Source of the DNA: JAFAGX01 sp035624215
Lineage (GTDB): Bacteria > Acidobacteriota > Terriglobia > Terriglobales > Acidobacteriaceae
Assembly: GCA_035624215.1 (NCBI GenBank)
Contig: DASPRY010000170.1
Location: forward strand, 1-64,000
DNA length: 64,000 nucleotides
Direction of reading: 5' to 3'
Positions 33,360 through 40,539 of the stretch are shown here, piece by piece; position 1 is the first letter of the stretch, and each line of letters opens with the position of its first letter. A program made the position numbers and the translations under genes. The notes beneath the pieces were generated by a model that did not search any database, had not been told where the DNA came from, and saw only the letters and a list, made by a program, of their open reading frames with translations.

Positions 33360-33809
33360 CTAATTTCCCTTCAACAGGTAGCCCTGCTCAACGGGCAACT
33401 TGCCGTCGATCTTCACCACATTGACGCCCTTGGTCAGCGAATAAAGATCCACGATCCCGATGGCGCCGCGAGTGCTGGAGACATAGCGAATGACTGCGTC
33501 ATCCGAATCGGCCACCACCATAAGGTCGCTGTGTGCGCGTACGAATGCCCGCGCCTGATCACCGCTCATGTTGAATAGCTTGCGAGCGACCACCTGCATG
33601 TCCGCGGAGCTCGGGTCGCGCAAGACGATTTTGATGGGCTTGCCATCCGGCCAACTGCGCGTGCGGACATTCAAGATTTTCGCCAGGTCAGAAGCCGACA
33701 GCTCGCTAGTCGTATTCGCCGTATCCGTGATGATGGCTAGCTGCCGCGCCTGCGCGATCGACGCGAGCGTCACCACCCACAGCAACGCCAACAGCCGCCA
33801 TCCCCTCAT
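33360..33809 (-). CDS. Small PstS-like periplasmic binding-domain protein
   Basis: A 149-residue secreted protein. A signal peptide (about residues 1-20, ending AQA) is followed by a single lobe resembling the phosphate/PstS-type binding fold: QLAIITDTANTTSELSASDLAKILNVRTRSWPDGKPIKIVLRDPSSADMQVVARKLFN, then TRGAIGIVDLYSLTKGVNVVKIDGKLP. The ASDLAKIL and GAIGIV patterns are typical of PstS-like half proteins. I chose ATG 33809 for the signal peptide; upstream reading would have no match. The ligand is unknown. The gene is two bases from the TPR gene, so a complex between the two is likely. Confidence 0.7.
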   Translation of the reverse strand: MRGWRLLALLWVVTLASIAQARQLAIITDTANTTSELSASDLAKILNVRTRSWPDGKPIKIVLRDPSSADMQVVARKLFNMSGDQARAFVRAHSDLMVVADSDDAVIRYVSSTRGAIGIVDLYSLTKGVNVVKIDGKLPVEQGYLLKGN

Positions 33810-33987
33810 GCACCCATTCTCGCCTGCGAAATCGGATAGCGTCAGGTAACAGAAGTAACATGGGAAAGAGCCACTAAGTTGCCGGCTAATGAGCCATTTA
33901 CGCCGCGTGTTTGACCGCTGCTCTCCGCCAAAGGTTTCACCCCCTAGGTTTGGGATGCTTCGGAGGATCGGCAATCGAAGATCGTCC

Positions 33988-35187
33988 CTACCGGCTGTAC
34001 TGGTTCTTCTTTTTGTCTTGGTGGCGCTCCAGCCCAAGCTGGATGAGCCGCTCAATCAGTTGCGGGTAGGACAATCCCGAGGCTGCCCACAGCTTGGGAT
34101 ACATGCTGATAGCTGTGAAGCCGGGCATGGTGTTGATCTCGTTCAAATAAATCCTCCGCCTCTTCGGATCCATGAGGAAATCCACGCGCGCCAGGCCCGA
34201 GCAATCTACCGCCTTAAAAGCCGCAATCGCGATCTGCTGAACTTTTCTGATTTGTGGCTTATTCAGCCTTGCGGGGATGATCAGTTCCGAACCCTCGTCC
34301 AGATACTTCGCGTCGTAGTCATAGAATTCTTTGCTGGGGACGATTTCCCCGGGAATTGACGCCTCGGGTCGATCATTGCCCAGTACGGAGCATTCGATCT
34401 CGCGAGCCTTTTGCTTTTTTCCGCCGACACCCTCCTCGACTATGATCTTTCGGTCGAACCTGGCTGCTTCCCGAATCGCAGCACCAAGTTCTTTTTGGCT
34501 GTGTGCTTTGGAAATCCCTACAGATGAGCCCAAGTTCGCAGGCTTTACGAAAACCGGATACTTCAGCTTGCTCTGGACCAGCCTCTCAATCTTTCTTGGA
34601 TTCGCTTGCCAGTCGCCACGGAGAATGGTTACGTGCTTCACGATTGGCAATCCCGCGGCGCGGAACAACGATTTCATAATGTCTTTGTCCATGCCGGCGG
34701 CGGACCCGAGCACGCCCGCCCCGACGTAAGGCATATCAGCCAGCTCTAATAACCCCTGAATCGTTCCATCTTCACCAAACGTGCCGTGCAGCACGGGGAA
34801 CACGATGTCCACGTTGATGGCACGATCAGAAACCCTGCGAGCCAAGGCATGGGAGGAGGCGTCGGTTTGGAACGCCTTGAGAGCTCCGCTTTGCTGTGGT
34901 TCCGGTGGAACAAGCACCGCCTGGCCGTTGGCCAGGACTGCGGCGGCCGGTGTGGTTTCGGGATCACCGGCGCGCAAATGCCGTTCCGCATGATGAGAAA
35001 ATTCGCCTCGCAACAACCGCTCGGCGTCAGCCGCAGTGACCCAGTGCCCCTCTTTCGTTATGCCGATGGGAACCACGTCATATGTATTCTTATCAATCGC
35101 CTTAAACACCGAGGCAGCCGATAGCAGCGAAACTTCGTGCTCGCCACTGCGCCCGCCGAATAAGATTCCCACGCGAAGCTTTTTCAT
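33988..35187 (-). CDS. ddl: D-alanine--D-alanine ligase
   Basis: A 399-residue ATP-grasp ligase making the D-Ala-D-Ala dipeptide for peptidoglycan. Landmarks: VGILFGGRSGEHEVSLLSAASV at the N terminus, FPVLHGTFGEDGTIQGLLELADMPYVG, KYPVFVKPANLGSSVGISKA, the omega-loop EFYDYDAKYLDEGSELIIPA and NEINTMPGFTAISMYPKLW. The YDYDAKY loop is the D-Ala-D-Ala type; this argues against a vancomycin-resistance D-lactate ligase. It is about 35-90 residues longer than the shortest Ddl proteins, because of an insertion at about residues 70-110. The C-terminal end is rich in Lys/Gln. It is not in an mur operon here. Confidence 0.94.
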   Translation of the reverse strand: MKKLRVGILFGGRSGEHEVSLLSAASVFKAIDKNTYDVVPIGITKEGHWVTAADAERLLRGEFSHHAERHLRAGDPETTPAAAVLANGQAVLVPPEPQQSGALKAFQTDASSHALARRVSDRAINVDIVFPVLHGTFGEDGTIQGLLELADMPYVGAGVLGSAAGMDKDIMKSLFRAAGLPIVKHVTILRGDWQANPRKIERLVQSKLKYPVFVKPANLGSSVGISKAHSQKELGAAIREAARFDRKIIVEEGVGGKKQKAREIECSVLGNDRPEASIPGEIVPSKEFYDYDAKYLDEGSELIIPARLNKPQIRKVQQIAIAAFKAVDCSGLARVDFLMDPKRRRIYLNEINTMPGFTAISMYPKLWAASGLSYPQLIERLIQLGLERHQDKKKNQYSR

Positions 35188-35270
35188 GACACTTTAGTCT
35201 GGACGGGCACGGGCCTCGCGTCAATTACCGCTATGAGCACTTCGTGGCCCTCGTAGGAAAGGAGCAATGC

Positions 35271-36269
35271 ATGATGAACCGGCGAACGGCGTTGGCGGCG
35301 CTGGGATCAACAGGACTAGGATTATGGGCTATGAAATTGCCAACCTCAGGTGCGGATGTTTCAAGGACCGATCCCCTTTCCGCGGCTCTATCTACAATCA
35401 ACGACCGGTTGCGTGACCGGCTGCTTCGTCTTCTGAAGCAACCCGGCTTCAGCGGGCGAATTCCTGCAGATGAGGTCAAAGCAGTTTGTGACAGCGAGCA
35501 AAAACCGGTCAACGCTGTGATGCTCGCTCTTCTGCCCTTGGCAAAAACCTTTTCCCGCGCACCGATCTCAAACTATCAGGTGGGTACGGTCGTCCGTGGC
35601 AGGAGCGGCGACCTCTTTCTGGGCGCCAACATCGAGTTTCCCGGCCATTCGCTTGGCTTTTCGGTGCACGGCGAGCAGTCGGCACTCTCGAATGCGTACA
35701 TGCACGGCGACACCGGAATTTTGGCCATAGCTGTCACCGCCGCACCCTGTGGCCATTGCCGCCAATTCATGAATGAATTGGCGCCGGATGGCAACCTGGA
35801 GGTTTTGGTCGAGGGCCAACCTTCACTGAAGCTGTCTGCCTTGTTGCCATCGGCATTCGGCCCAAAAGATCTCGGCGTTACAGAGTTGGCTTTCCCGGTA
35901 AAACAAGCGGATCTCGCTCTTTCCCAGGAAGCACCCGATGAGTTGACCATCGCAGCCCTGGACGCGGCCCGTAAATCATACGCGTCTTACACGCACGCGC
36001 ATTCAGGAGTTGCGATTCGTACTCGCGACGGGCGCTTTTTCAAAGGCTCATACATCGAAAATGCCGCTTACAATCCCAGCCTTCCGCCGCTGCAAACCGC
36101 CTTGGCCGCGCTAATCGTTGCAGGGGCGAAATACTCGGAAATCTCCGAAGTCGTGCTTGTCGAGACCGAGGGTGCTCCCATTAGTCAAAAGAGCGTAGCT
36201 ATAGCCGTTCTCGGCACAACATCACCGCAGGCGAAGTTGCGAGTGGTAACCGCACAAATCAGAACTTGA
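35271..36269 (+). CDS. Two-domain cytidine deaminase with a Tat-like N terminus
   Basis: A 332-residue protein resembling the E. coli-type dimeric cytidine deaminase (Cdd): a catalytic domain (about 75-200) plus a related, degenerate C-terminal domain (about 215-325, with YTHAHSGVAIRTRDG and GSYIENAAYNPS). The zinc/catalytic motifs are His133-Gly134-Glu135 and Cys160/Cys163 in PCGHCRQFMNEL. The usual HAE is HGE here; all ligands and the catalytic Glu remain. The N terminus MMNRRTALAALGSTGLGLWAM carries a twin arginine followed by a hydrophobic stretch, as in Tat signal peptides, which is unexpected for this cytosolic enzyme. AAAGGAG sits six bases before ATG 35271, fixing this start and so including the leader. 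Confidence 0.85.
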   Translation: MMNRRTALAALGSTGLGLWAMKLPTSGADVSRTDPLSAALSTINDRLRDRLLRLLKQPGFSGRIPADEVKAVCDSEQKPVNAVMLALLPLAKTFSRAPISNYQVGTVVRGRSGDLFLGANIEFPGHSLGFSVHGEQSALSNAYMHGDTGILAIAVTAAPCGHCRQFMNELAPDGNLEVLVEGQPSLKLSALLPSAFGPKDLGVTELAFPVKQADLALSQEAPDELTIAALDAARKSYASYTHAHSGVAIRTRDGRFFKGSYIENAAYNPSLPPLQTALAALIVAGAKYSEISEVVLVETEGAPISQKSVAIAVLGTTSPQAKLRVVTAQIRT

Positions 36270-36352
36270 CCGTGGAGACGATGCCCCTGCAACGTTTTGG
36301 TGATGCAGCTATAGAAGTCCTGAAAAGAGCTGGCCATGAATTGATCTCGCCG

Positions 36353-36361
36353 TGCTAGAAT
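36353..36361 (+). promoter_or_regulatory. Extended -10 promoter upstream of the SRPBCC gene
   Basis: TGCTAGAAT (36353-36361) is an extended -10 element (TGn plus TAGAAT). A start near 36368 would place two terminator-like hairpins at once in the leader. There is no good -35 box, as is common with extended -10 promoters. Confidence 0.4.
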
Positions 36362-36375
36362 GATGAGAGATTGAG

Positions 36376-36409
36376 AGCCGAGCTGCAAGGCAGTTCGGCT
36401 TTATTTTTT
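36376..36409 (+). terminator. Terminator-like hairpin 1 (after the cytidine deaminase gene)
   Basis: AGCCGAGCTGC (36376-36386) pairs with GCAGTTCGGCT (36390-36400) over 11 bp with one G-U pair and an AAG loop. TTATTTTTT follows at 36401-36409. This is a strong intrinsic terminator on the plus strand. It could end the deaminase transcript, or act on RNA from the extended -10 site just upstream. Confidence 0.85.
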
Positions 36410-36422
36410 GTTTACCGGAATC

Positions 36423-36450
36423 GGCCTGTGCCTCGGCGCAGGCCATTTTT
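36423..36450 (+). terminator. Terminator-like hairpin 2, before the SRPBCC ribosome binding site
   Basis: GGCCTGTGCC (36423-36432) pairs with GGCGCAGGCC (36435-36444) with one T-G wobble. ATTTTT (36445-36450) and CTTT follow, then the AGGAG of the next gene. It is only 13 bp downstream of hairpin 1. It may be a second, back-up terminator or an attenuator in the SRPBCC leader. Confidence 0.7.
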
Positions 36451-36466
36451 CTTTCAGGAGAAGAAT

Positions 36467-36952
36467 ATGGACTTTGAAGGCAAACGCATTACTCACCAAT
36501 TCACACAAACCAACTGCGCCCCGCCTGAAAAAGCATTCCCGCTCCTCTGCCCGGTGCGCGAGGCAGACTGGGTGCCGGGATGGCAATATCGAATGATCTA
36601 CTCGCATTCGGGGGTCGCAGAGCTGGGCTGTGTGTTCCTGACGCCGAATGAGGATGGCTCGCAGACGACCTGGCTTGTGACCGAATACGATCCCACGGCG
36701 TTGAAAATTGCATATGCCTGGGTTACGGCGGGCTTTGTGGCAGCACAAATCAACATCTGTCTTCAGGCCAAATCGCCCGGCGAAACCACGGCCCATATCC
36801 GCTACACCTACACCGGCCTTTCTGAGGCAGGGAACCGGGAAGTGGAGCGCTACAACAGTGTGTGGTTCGAGCACAAGATGAAAAGCTGGGAGGCTGCTAT
36901 CAATCATTACCTGCGAACTGGAAAGAAGATGGATGCTGCGGCTTGGGAGTAA
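36467..36952 (+). CDS. SRPBCC (START-like) domain protein
   Basis: A 161-residue protein with the pattern of the SRPBCC helix-grip fold: FTQTNCAPPEKAFPLLCPVREADWVPGWQYRMIYSHSGVAELGCVF, followed by strands TTWLVTEYDPTALKIAYAWV and TAHIRYTYTGL, and a long C-terminal helix ending EAAINHYLRTGK. Such domains bind hydrophobic ligands and include polyketide cyclase-like proteins. The ligand is unknown. AGGAG (36456-36460) six bases before ATG 36467 fixes the start. The leader holds two terminator-like hairpins, so expression may be attenuated. Confidence 0.75.
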   Translation: MDFEGKRITHQFTQTNCAPPEKAFPLLCPVREADWVPGWQYRMIYSHSGVAELGCVFLTPNEDGSQTTWLVTEYDPTALKIAYAWVTAGFVAAQINICLQAKSPGETTAHIRYTYTGLSEAGNREVERYNSVWFEHKMKSWEAAINHYLRTGKKMDAAAWE

Positions 36953-36953
36953 G

Positions 36954-36982
36954 TTGATTGTGTGCTTTGTCCGCTTTATAGT
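36954..36982 (+). promoter_or_regulatory. Promoter for the holin-family membrane protein gene
   Basis: TTGATT (36954-36959), a 17-nt spacer and TATAGT (36977-36982) form a near-consensus sigma-70 promoter directly after the SRPBCC stop. Transcription would begin near 36989, about 21 nt before the ATG at 37010. Confidence 0.65.
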
Positions 36983-37009
36983 TGCCTGGCTAAGAAACGG
37001 ACAATCTTG

Positions 37010-37363
37010 ATGCGAATGCTGCTGCACTGGACCGTGAGCGCGCTGGCCGTCTGGATAACTTCGCGGGTGGTCCCAGGTTTTGTGGTCAACGGGGCAGCAG
37101 CGGCGCTGATCGCCGCTGTGGTTATCGGGCTGGTGAACGCCACACTCGGGCTTTTTCTGAAAGTGATCACGTTCCCGCTCACGATCCTCACCCTCGGGCT
37201 CTTCTGGTTCATCATCAACGCCATCATGTTGGAACTTGCGTCAGCCTTCGTTCCCGGTTTTCACATTCGAGGTTTCGCCTCCGCTTTTTGGGGCGGTATT
37301 GTGCTGAGCCTGGTAAATATGCTGCTGAAATGGCTGGTTTTACCGTCACAATCGCGGCTGTAA
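37010..37363 (+). CDS. Phage-holin-4-family (YvlD-like) membrane protein
   Basis: A 117-residue, very hydrophobic protein with about four membrane segments: LLHWTVSALAVWITSRVVPGF, AALIAAVVIGLVNATLGLFLKVITFPLTILTLGLFWFIINAIMLELASAFVPGFHIRGF and AFWGGIVLSLVNMLLKWLV. This matches the YvlD/Phage_holin_4_2 family, named for similarity to holins but found on bacterial chromosomes. VPGFxV/I at both ends is typical. The function is not established; no phage genes are nearby. ATG 37010 follows a near-consensus promoter with a short leader; the ribosome binding site is weak (ACGGA). Confidence 0.85.
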   Translation: MRMLLHWTVSALAVWITSRVVPGFVVNGAAAALIAAVVIGLVNATLGLFLKVITFPLTILTLGLFWFIINAIMLELASAFVPGFHIRGFASAFWGGIVLSLVNMLLKWLVLPSQSRL

Positions 37364-37381
37364 ACCTGGGGTGCCCAACTG

Positions 37382-38206
37382 TTACTGCCCGCTGATCTGG
37401 GCGTTGGTTCTCTTCTTGCTCAGCTTGCGGCGTAAGTCGGGCCAAAATTCCTTCACCACCAGCGTTAAGGTGTCGTACCCGACCTGTGTCCCCCAGACGC
37501 TGGCTGTGTTCGGCAAGGTTCGATCACCCTTTGGATGGTAGCTATACGTGGAAATTCCAGCGGCGATAGCGCTGCCGAAGATTTCGGAAAAGTTGAACTG
37601 TTTGTTTCCTGCATCAGTGCGAGTCACAAAGATCCGGCTCATGGCGTAAGTGGTACGATGCCAGAACCCTCCTGTACCTAATTGGTAGAAACGGGGATCT
37701 TGGCGAAGCACAACCGGCAGGATGGCGCCCGTAAAGTAGTTTTCGATGGTTCCGTCCGCAAAGTACGCGGCATAGCGCTTGCCATAACCAGCCGCCCCTT
37801 GCCCGTAACCCGGTTCACTGTTTTCCGCCTGGCTGACGCCGGCCAGCAGGCCATACCAGGGAATCTGAATGAAATCGAAGGAGCCACGGGTGACCACCTT
37901 GAATTTCTGCCCGGCAGTCAGCGGCGGAACGTTCTTGGTTTCGACCGTGAGAAAATTTGGAAGAGCGTAGAAAAGCCGATCATTCGAGGTACCGGTTTCC
38001 TCTTGCTTCTTTATATCCTGATCGCTCTTCGGACTGCCTGGGGGCTGGGCCTTGTCAGATGGTTGTTCCTTCGTCGACGCAGAGGGATCAGCCGGAGCGG
38101 TTTGCTGTGTCGGAGCCGGTGTTTGCTGACCGACTAAGGTCGCGCTCAGCAGGCTTGAAACTACGATAAGGCAAAGGGCAAGATTTCGCCTTGATATGAT
38201 TTTCAA
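37382..38206 (-). CDS. Exported hypothetical protein with Pro/Gln/Lys-rich linker
   Basis: A 274-residue protein I do not recognise. A signal peptide (IISRRNLALCLIVVSSLLSATLVG) is followed by a low-complexity linker (about 27-75, rich in Pro, Gln, Asp, Ser and Lys). After it comes a conserved-looking domain with FDFIQIPWYGLLAGVSQAENSEPGYGQGAAGYGKRYAAYFADGTIENYFTGAILPVVLRQDPRFYQLG. Gly/Tyr/Phe-rich strands suggest an outer-membrane-associated or beta-structured protein. Similar proteins are, in my memory, common in acidobacteria, but I cannot name a function. It converges on the holin-family gene with 18 bp between stops. Confidence 0.65.
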   Translation of the reverse strand: MKIISRRNLALCLIVVSSLLSATLVGQQTPAPTQQTAPADPSASTKEQPSDKAQPPGSPKSDQDIKKQEETGTSNDRLFYALPNFLTVETKNVPPLTAGQKFKVVTRGSFDFIQIPWYGLLAGVSQAENSEPGYGQGAAGYGKRYAAYFADGTIENYFTGAILPVVLRQDPRFYQLGTGGFWHRTTYAMSRIFVTRTDAGNKQFNFSEIFGSAIAAGISTYSYHPKGDRTLPNTASVWGTQVGYDTLTLVVKEFWPDLRRKLSKKRTNAQISGQ

Positions 38207-38322
38207 TGTAATCGGTTTCTCCTAAACCCTGCCGCCACCAAGCCACCGGAAGTTCCCAACCCGTGTACCAAAACAAAGTTCCGGTTCCCCCACCTGCGAG
38301 AAACACCGTGTCACTAGACTAA

Positions 38323-38354
38323 CAGAGCAGCCGCCTGAACGGATGGTTGCTCTG
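38323..38354. repeat. Hairpin in the divergent gap before the PfkB gene
   Basis: CAGAGCAGCC (38323-38332) and GGTTGCTCTG (38345-38354) pair over 10 bp with one G-U pair around a 12-nt loop. It lies in the 294-bp gap between the hypothetical gene (-) and the PfkB gene (+), about 150 bp before the ATG. The rest of the gap shows no gene that I can support. No T tract follows. Confidence 0.3.
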
Positions 38355-38500
38355 AATTACGTCGGTACTTTTCCCGGCTATCATGGACTTTCCAGCCGTC
38401 TTTAAGAAAATGCCCTATCATCATTCCGCGATGCCGCAAATGCAGTAGCCTACGAGCGGGCCAGCATTTGCCCCGACTTGCGCAGGGCACAAGAGGTTTG

Positions 38501-39691
38501 ATGCCGGAGAACGAGCGCCAAGGTCGAGAGGAGATTATTGTCGCAGGGCATATATGCCTCGACATCATCCCACAGATGCACCCGTCAGACTTGAAGTTTC
38601 GTCCGGGTACGCTGGAAATGGTCGGGCCTGCGGTTGTGAGCCTTGGTGGGTGCGTACCGAATACCGGTCTCGCTTTGAAGAAGCTGGGTGCAGCCGTTCA
38701 CCTGGCTGGCAAAATCGGTACCGACCCGATCGGCGATCTGCTGCAACTCGAATTGCGGAACTTCGGAGAGGCCGGCAACGGTTTGACAAGATCCTCGCAG
38801 GAGAACACTTCCTACAGCGTCATCCTCAGCCCACCCGGGTATGATCGGATGATCTTTCACTTCCCCGGCGCAAACGATTCATTCACCGCCGAGGACCTAG
38901 CCTCCGCGCTATCACGGCCCGCAGAAATATTCCATTTCGGTTATCCCCCTCTCATGCGCAAGATGTTCGAGAACGATGGTCGGGAACTGGAAGAGATCTT
39001 TCGCCAAGCCAGGAAAAAAGGGTTGCTCACATCTCTGGATATGGCATATCCCGACCCGAAATCCCCGGCCGGGTGCGTCAACTGGAGGGTGATCCTCGCT
39101 AGGGTTCTTCCCCACGTCGATATTTTCCTTCCCTCCTATGAAGAGTTGGCCTGCATGCTGGAGCCTGAAACTTCGTCTGGACTCGTTAGCGACGGCTCGT
39201 GCTCGCTGGCCCAGGTAGACACTAAGGATCTACAGCGGCTCGGTGAAACCGCATGTAGCATGGGCGCTGCCGTCGTTGGCATCAAGCTGGGGAACCGCGG
39301 CCTTTATGTCCAGACCAGCAATCAAGCCAGATTGAGTCACGCGGACCACAGATTACTTTCCGAAAATTGGGCAAACCGTGAATTATGGACCTCGGTATTC
39401 AAGGTCAACCTCGTCGGAACCACCGGCGCGGGAGATGCTACCGTAGCCGGCTTTCTCTACGGGATTCTTCGCGGTTTACCGCCGGAACAGGTATGCCGCC
39501 TTGCTTGCGCGGTCGGCGCATGCAGCGTAGAATCCGCCGACGCTGTCAGCGGCATCCTGCCTTTCGACTTGGTCGAGCGCCGGATGCGGGAAGGGTGGGA
39601 GCAGCAAGCTGGCCCCGCAGCAGAAGGCTGGCCCACCGTCGCTCCCGGCGTTTTTGCCGGAACCCATGATCGAAAACTGCGTAATCGTTGA
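38501..39691 (+). CDS. PfkB-family carbohydrate kinase
   Basis: A 396-residue ribokinase-family (PfkB) sugar kinase. It begins EEIIVAGHICLDIIPQM, then GGCVPNTGLALKKLGAAVHLAGKIGTDPIGDLL (substrate lid region). The C-terminal family signature is VNLVGTTGAGDATVAGFLYGILRG, with the catalytic base Asp in GTTGAGD. A segment at about 160-260 (insertion with SCSLAQVDTKDLQRLGETACSMG) is longer than in ribokinase (309). AAGAGG precedes ATG 38501. The gene downstream starts 22 bp after its stop with a perfect AGGAGG, so both are one operon. Substrate is unknown; the neighbour suggests a ketohexose or pentulose. Confidence 0.85.
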   Translation: MPENERQGREEIIVAGHICLDIIPQMHPSDLKFRPGTLEMVGPAVVSLGGCVPNTGLALKKLGAAVHLAGKIGTDPIGDLLQLELRNFGEAGNGLTRSSQENTSYSVILSPPGYDRMIFHFPGANDSFTAEDLASALSRPAEIFHFGYPPLMRKMFENDGRELEEIFRQARKKGLLTSLDMAYPDPKSPAGCVNWRVILARVLPHVDIFLPSYEELACMLEPETSSGLVSDGSCSLAQVDTKDLQRLGETACSMGAAVVGIKLGNRGLYVQTSNQARLSHADHRLLSENWANRELWTSVFKVNLVGTTGAGDATVAGFLYGILRGLPPEQVCRLACAVGACSVESADAVSGILPFDLVERRMREGWEQQAGPAAEGWPTVAPGVFAGTHDRKLRNR

Positions 39692-39713
39692 ACACAAGAG
39701 CAGGAGGATCGGG

Positions 39714-40259
39714 ATGATCAGCGCAGCGCAGTACGAGGAGGCGGCGGCACGATCGGCGGAGTTACTTAGAAGAGCCGGCTTCTTCATTACGCCCGAAGAG
39801 TATCGGAAGCTGGAGGTCGCAGATTTCGGACTTGGTGAGCTGGAGAAGACTGGTTTGCAGATCCTGACCTACGTCAACACGGAAAGAGTCTGTGCCAAGG
39901 AACTGATGATGTTCCCGGGTCAAACCTGCCCGGAGCACTGGCACCCTACGGTTGGCGAAAAACTGGGGAAAGAAGAGACATTCCGTTGCCGATGGGGCAG
40001 CGTTTCACTCTATGTTCCCGGAGAACGGGCGCGTTCTCCACGTTGCCGTCCCCCGGCGGGTTCCGAGGATTATTACACCGTGTGGCACGAGATCCATCTT
40101 GAGCCCGGCCAGCAGTACACTCTTTATCCTGACACTCCACACTGGTTCCAGGCAGGACCACAGGGTGCGGTCATCTCCGAATTCTCGACCCGAAGCACGG
40201 ACGAAGCTGATGTCTTCCGCGATCCCAGAATTCGCCGGCTTCCCGAAATTGCCACTTAA
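39714..40259 (+). CDS. D-lyxose isomerase-like cupin protein
   Basis: A 181-residue cupin resembling D-lyxose/D-mannose isomerases (LyxA type), which interconvert aldose and ketose sugars with Mn. The metal-binding cupin motif is PGQTCPEHWHPTVGEKLGKEETFRCRWG, and the second motif is TPHWFQAGPQGAVISEFSTRSTDEADVFRDPRIRR, the family's end signature. ATG 39714 is preceded by AGGAGG with ideal spacing; ATG 39666 and TTG 39654 further upstream overlap pfkB and are less likely. Its place directly after the PfkB kinase suggests a two-step route: isomerise an aldose (lyxose or mannose type) to the ketose, then phosphorylate it. That is inference. Confidence 0.8.
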   Translation: MISAAQYEEAAARSAELLRRAGFFITPEEYRKLEVADFGLGELEKTGLQILTYVNTERVCAKELMMFPGQTCPEHWHPTVGEKLGKEETFRCRWGSVSLYVPGERARSPRCRPPAGSEDYYTVWHEIHLEPGQQYTLYPDTPHWFQAGPQGAVISEFSTRSTDEADVFRDPRIRRLPEIAT

Positions 40260-40362
40260 GTAGGTGAGGTCAGCGCTATTGTCGTGGAAAACCGCAAATT
40301 CCGCCGAGAACCTCGCATAGTGCCGGTTCGCAAGTTTCCGCAAAGAAGCTGCCAAGAAATGT

Positions 40363-40439
40363 TGGTCGGGACGGGCAGATTTGAACTGCCGACCCCTCGC
40401 ACCCCAAGCGAGTGCTCTACCAGGCTGAGCCACGTCCCG
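40363..40439 (-). tRNA. tRNA-Pro (anticodon GGG), CCA encoded
   Basis: On the minus strand the sequence folds as a complete tRNA: acceptor CGGGACG/CGTCCCG, D stem GCTC/GAGC, and anticodon stem CTCGC/GCGAG with loop TTGGGGT (anticodon GGG, positions 34-36). The variable loop is GGGTC, and the T stem GGCAG/CTGCC carries the loop TTCAAAT. The discriminator A is followed by an encoded CCA at 40363-40365. It reads proline codon CCC. It lies about 100 bp downstream of the RNase R gene on the same strand; I see no attachment-site signs or mobile element. Confidence 0.93.
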
Positions 40440-40539
40440 ACCGAAAAGCAAACACCGCCGCACCAAAACTGCGCAGTCTTAGGGTTACCAGAATTTTACA
40501 CCACCTCGGATATCCCGCGCTCTCATATCCCTCCACCAT

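Noticed and set aside
33988..35187. Vancomycin-resistance type D-Ala-D-Lac ligase
   Set aside because: The omega loop has YDYDAKY, as in D-Ala-D-Ala ligases, and there are no van regulatory or vanH/vanX genes.
37010..37363. Prophage evidence from the holin-family protein
   Set aside because: The family name is historical; there are no capsid, tail, lysin or integrase genes nearby.
40363..40439. tRNA-Pro as an integration site for a mobile element
   Set aside because: I see no integrase and no partial repeat of the tRNA 3' end in the flanks.
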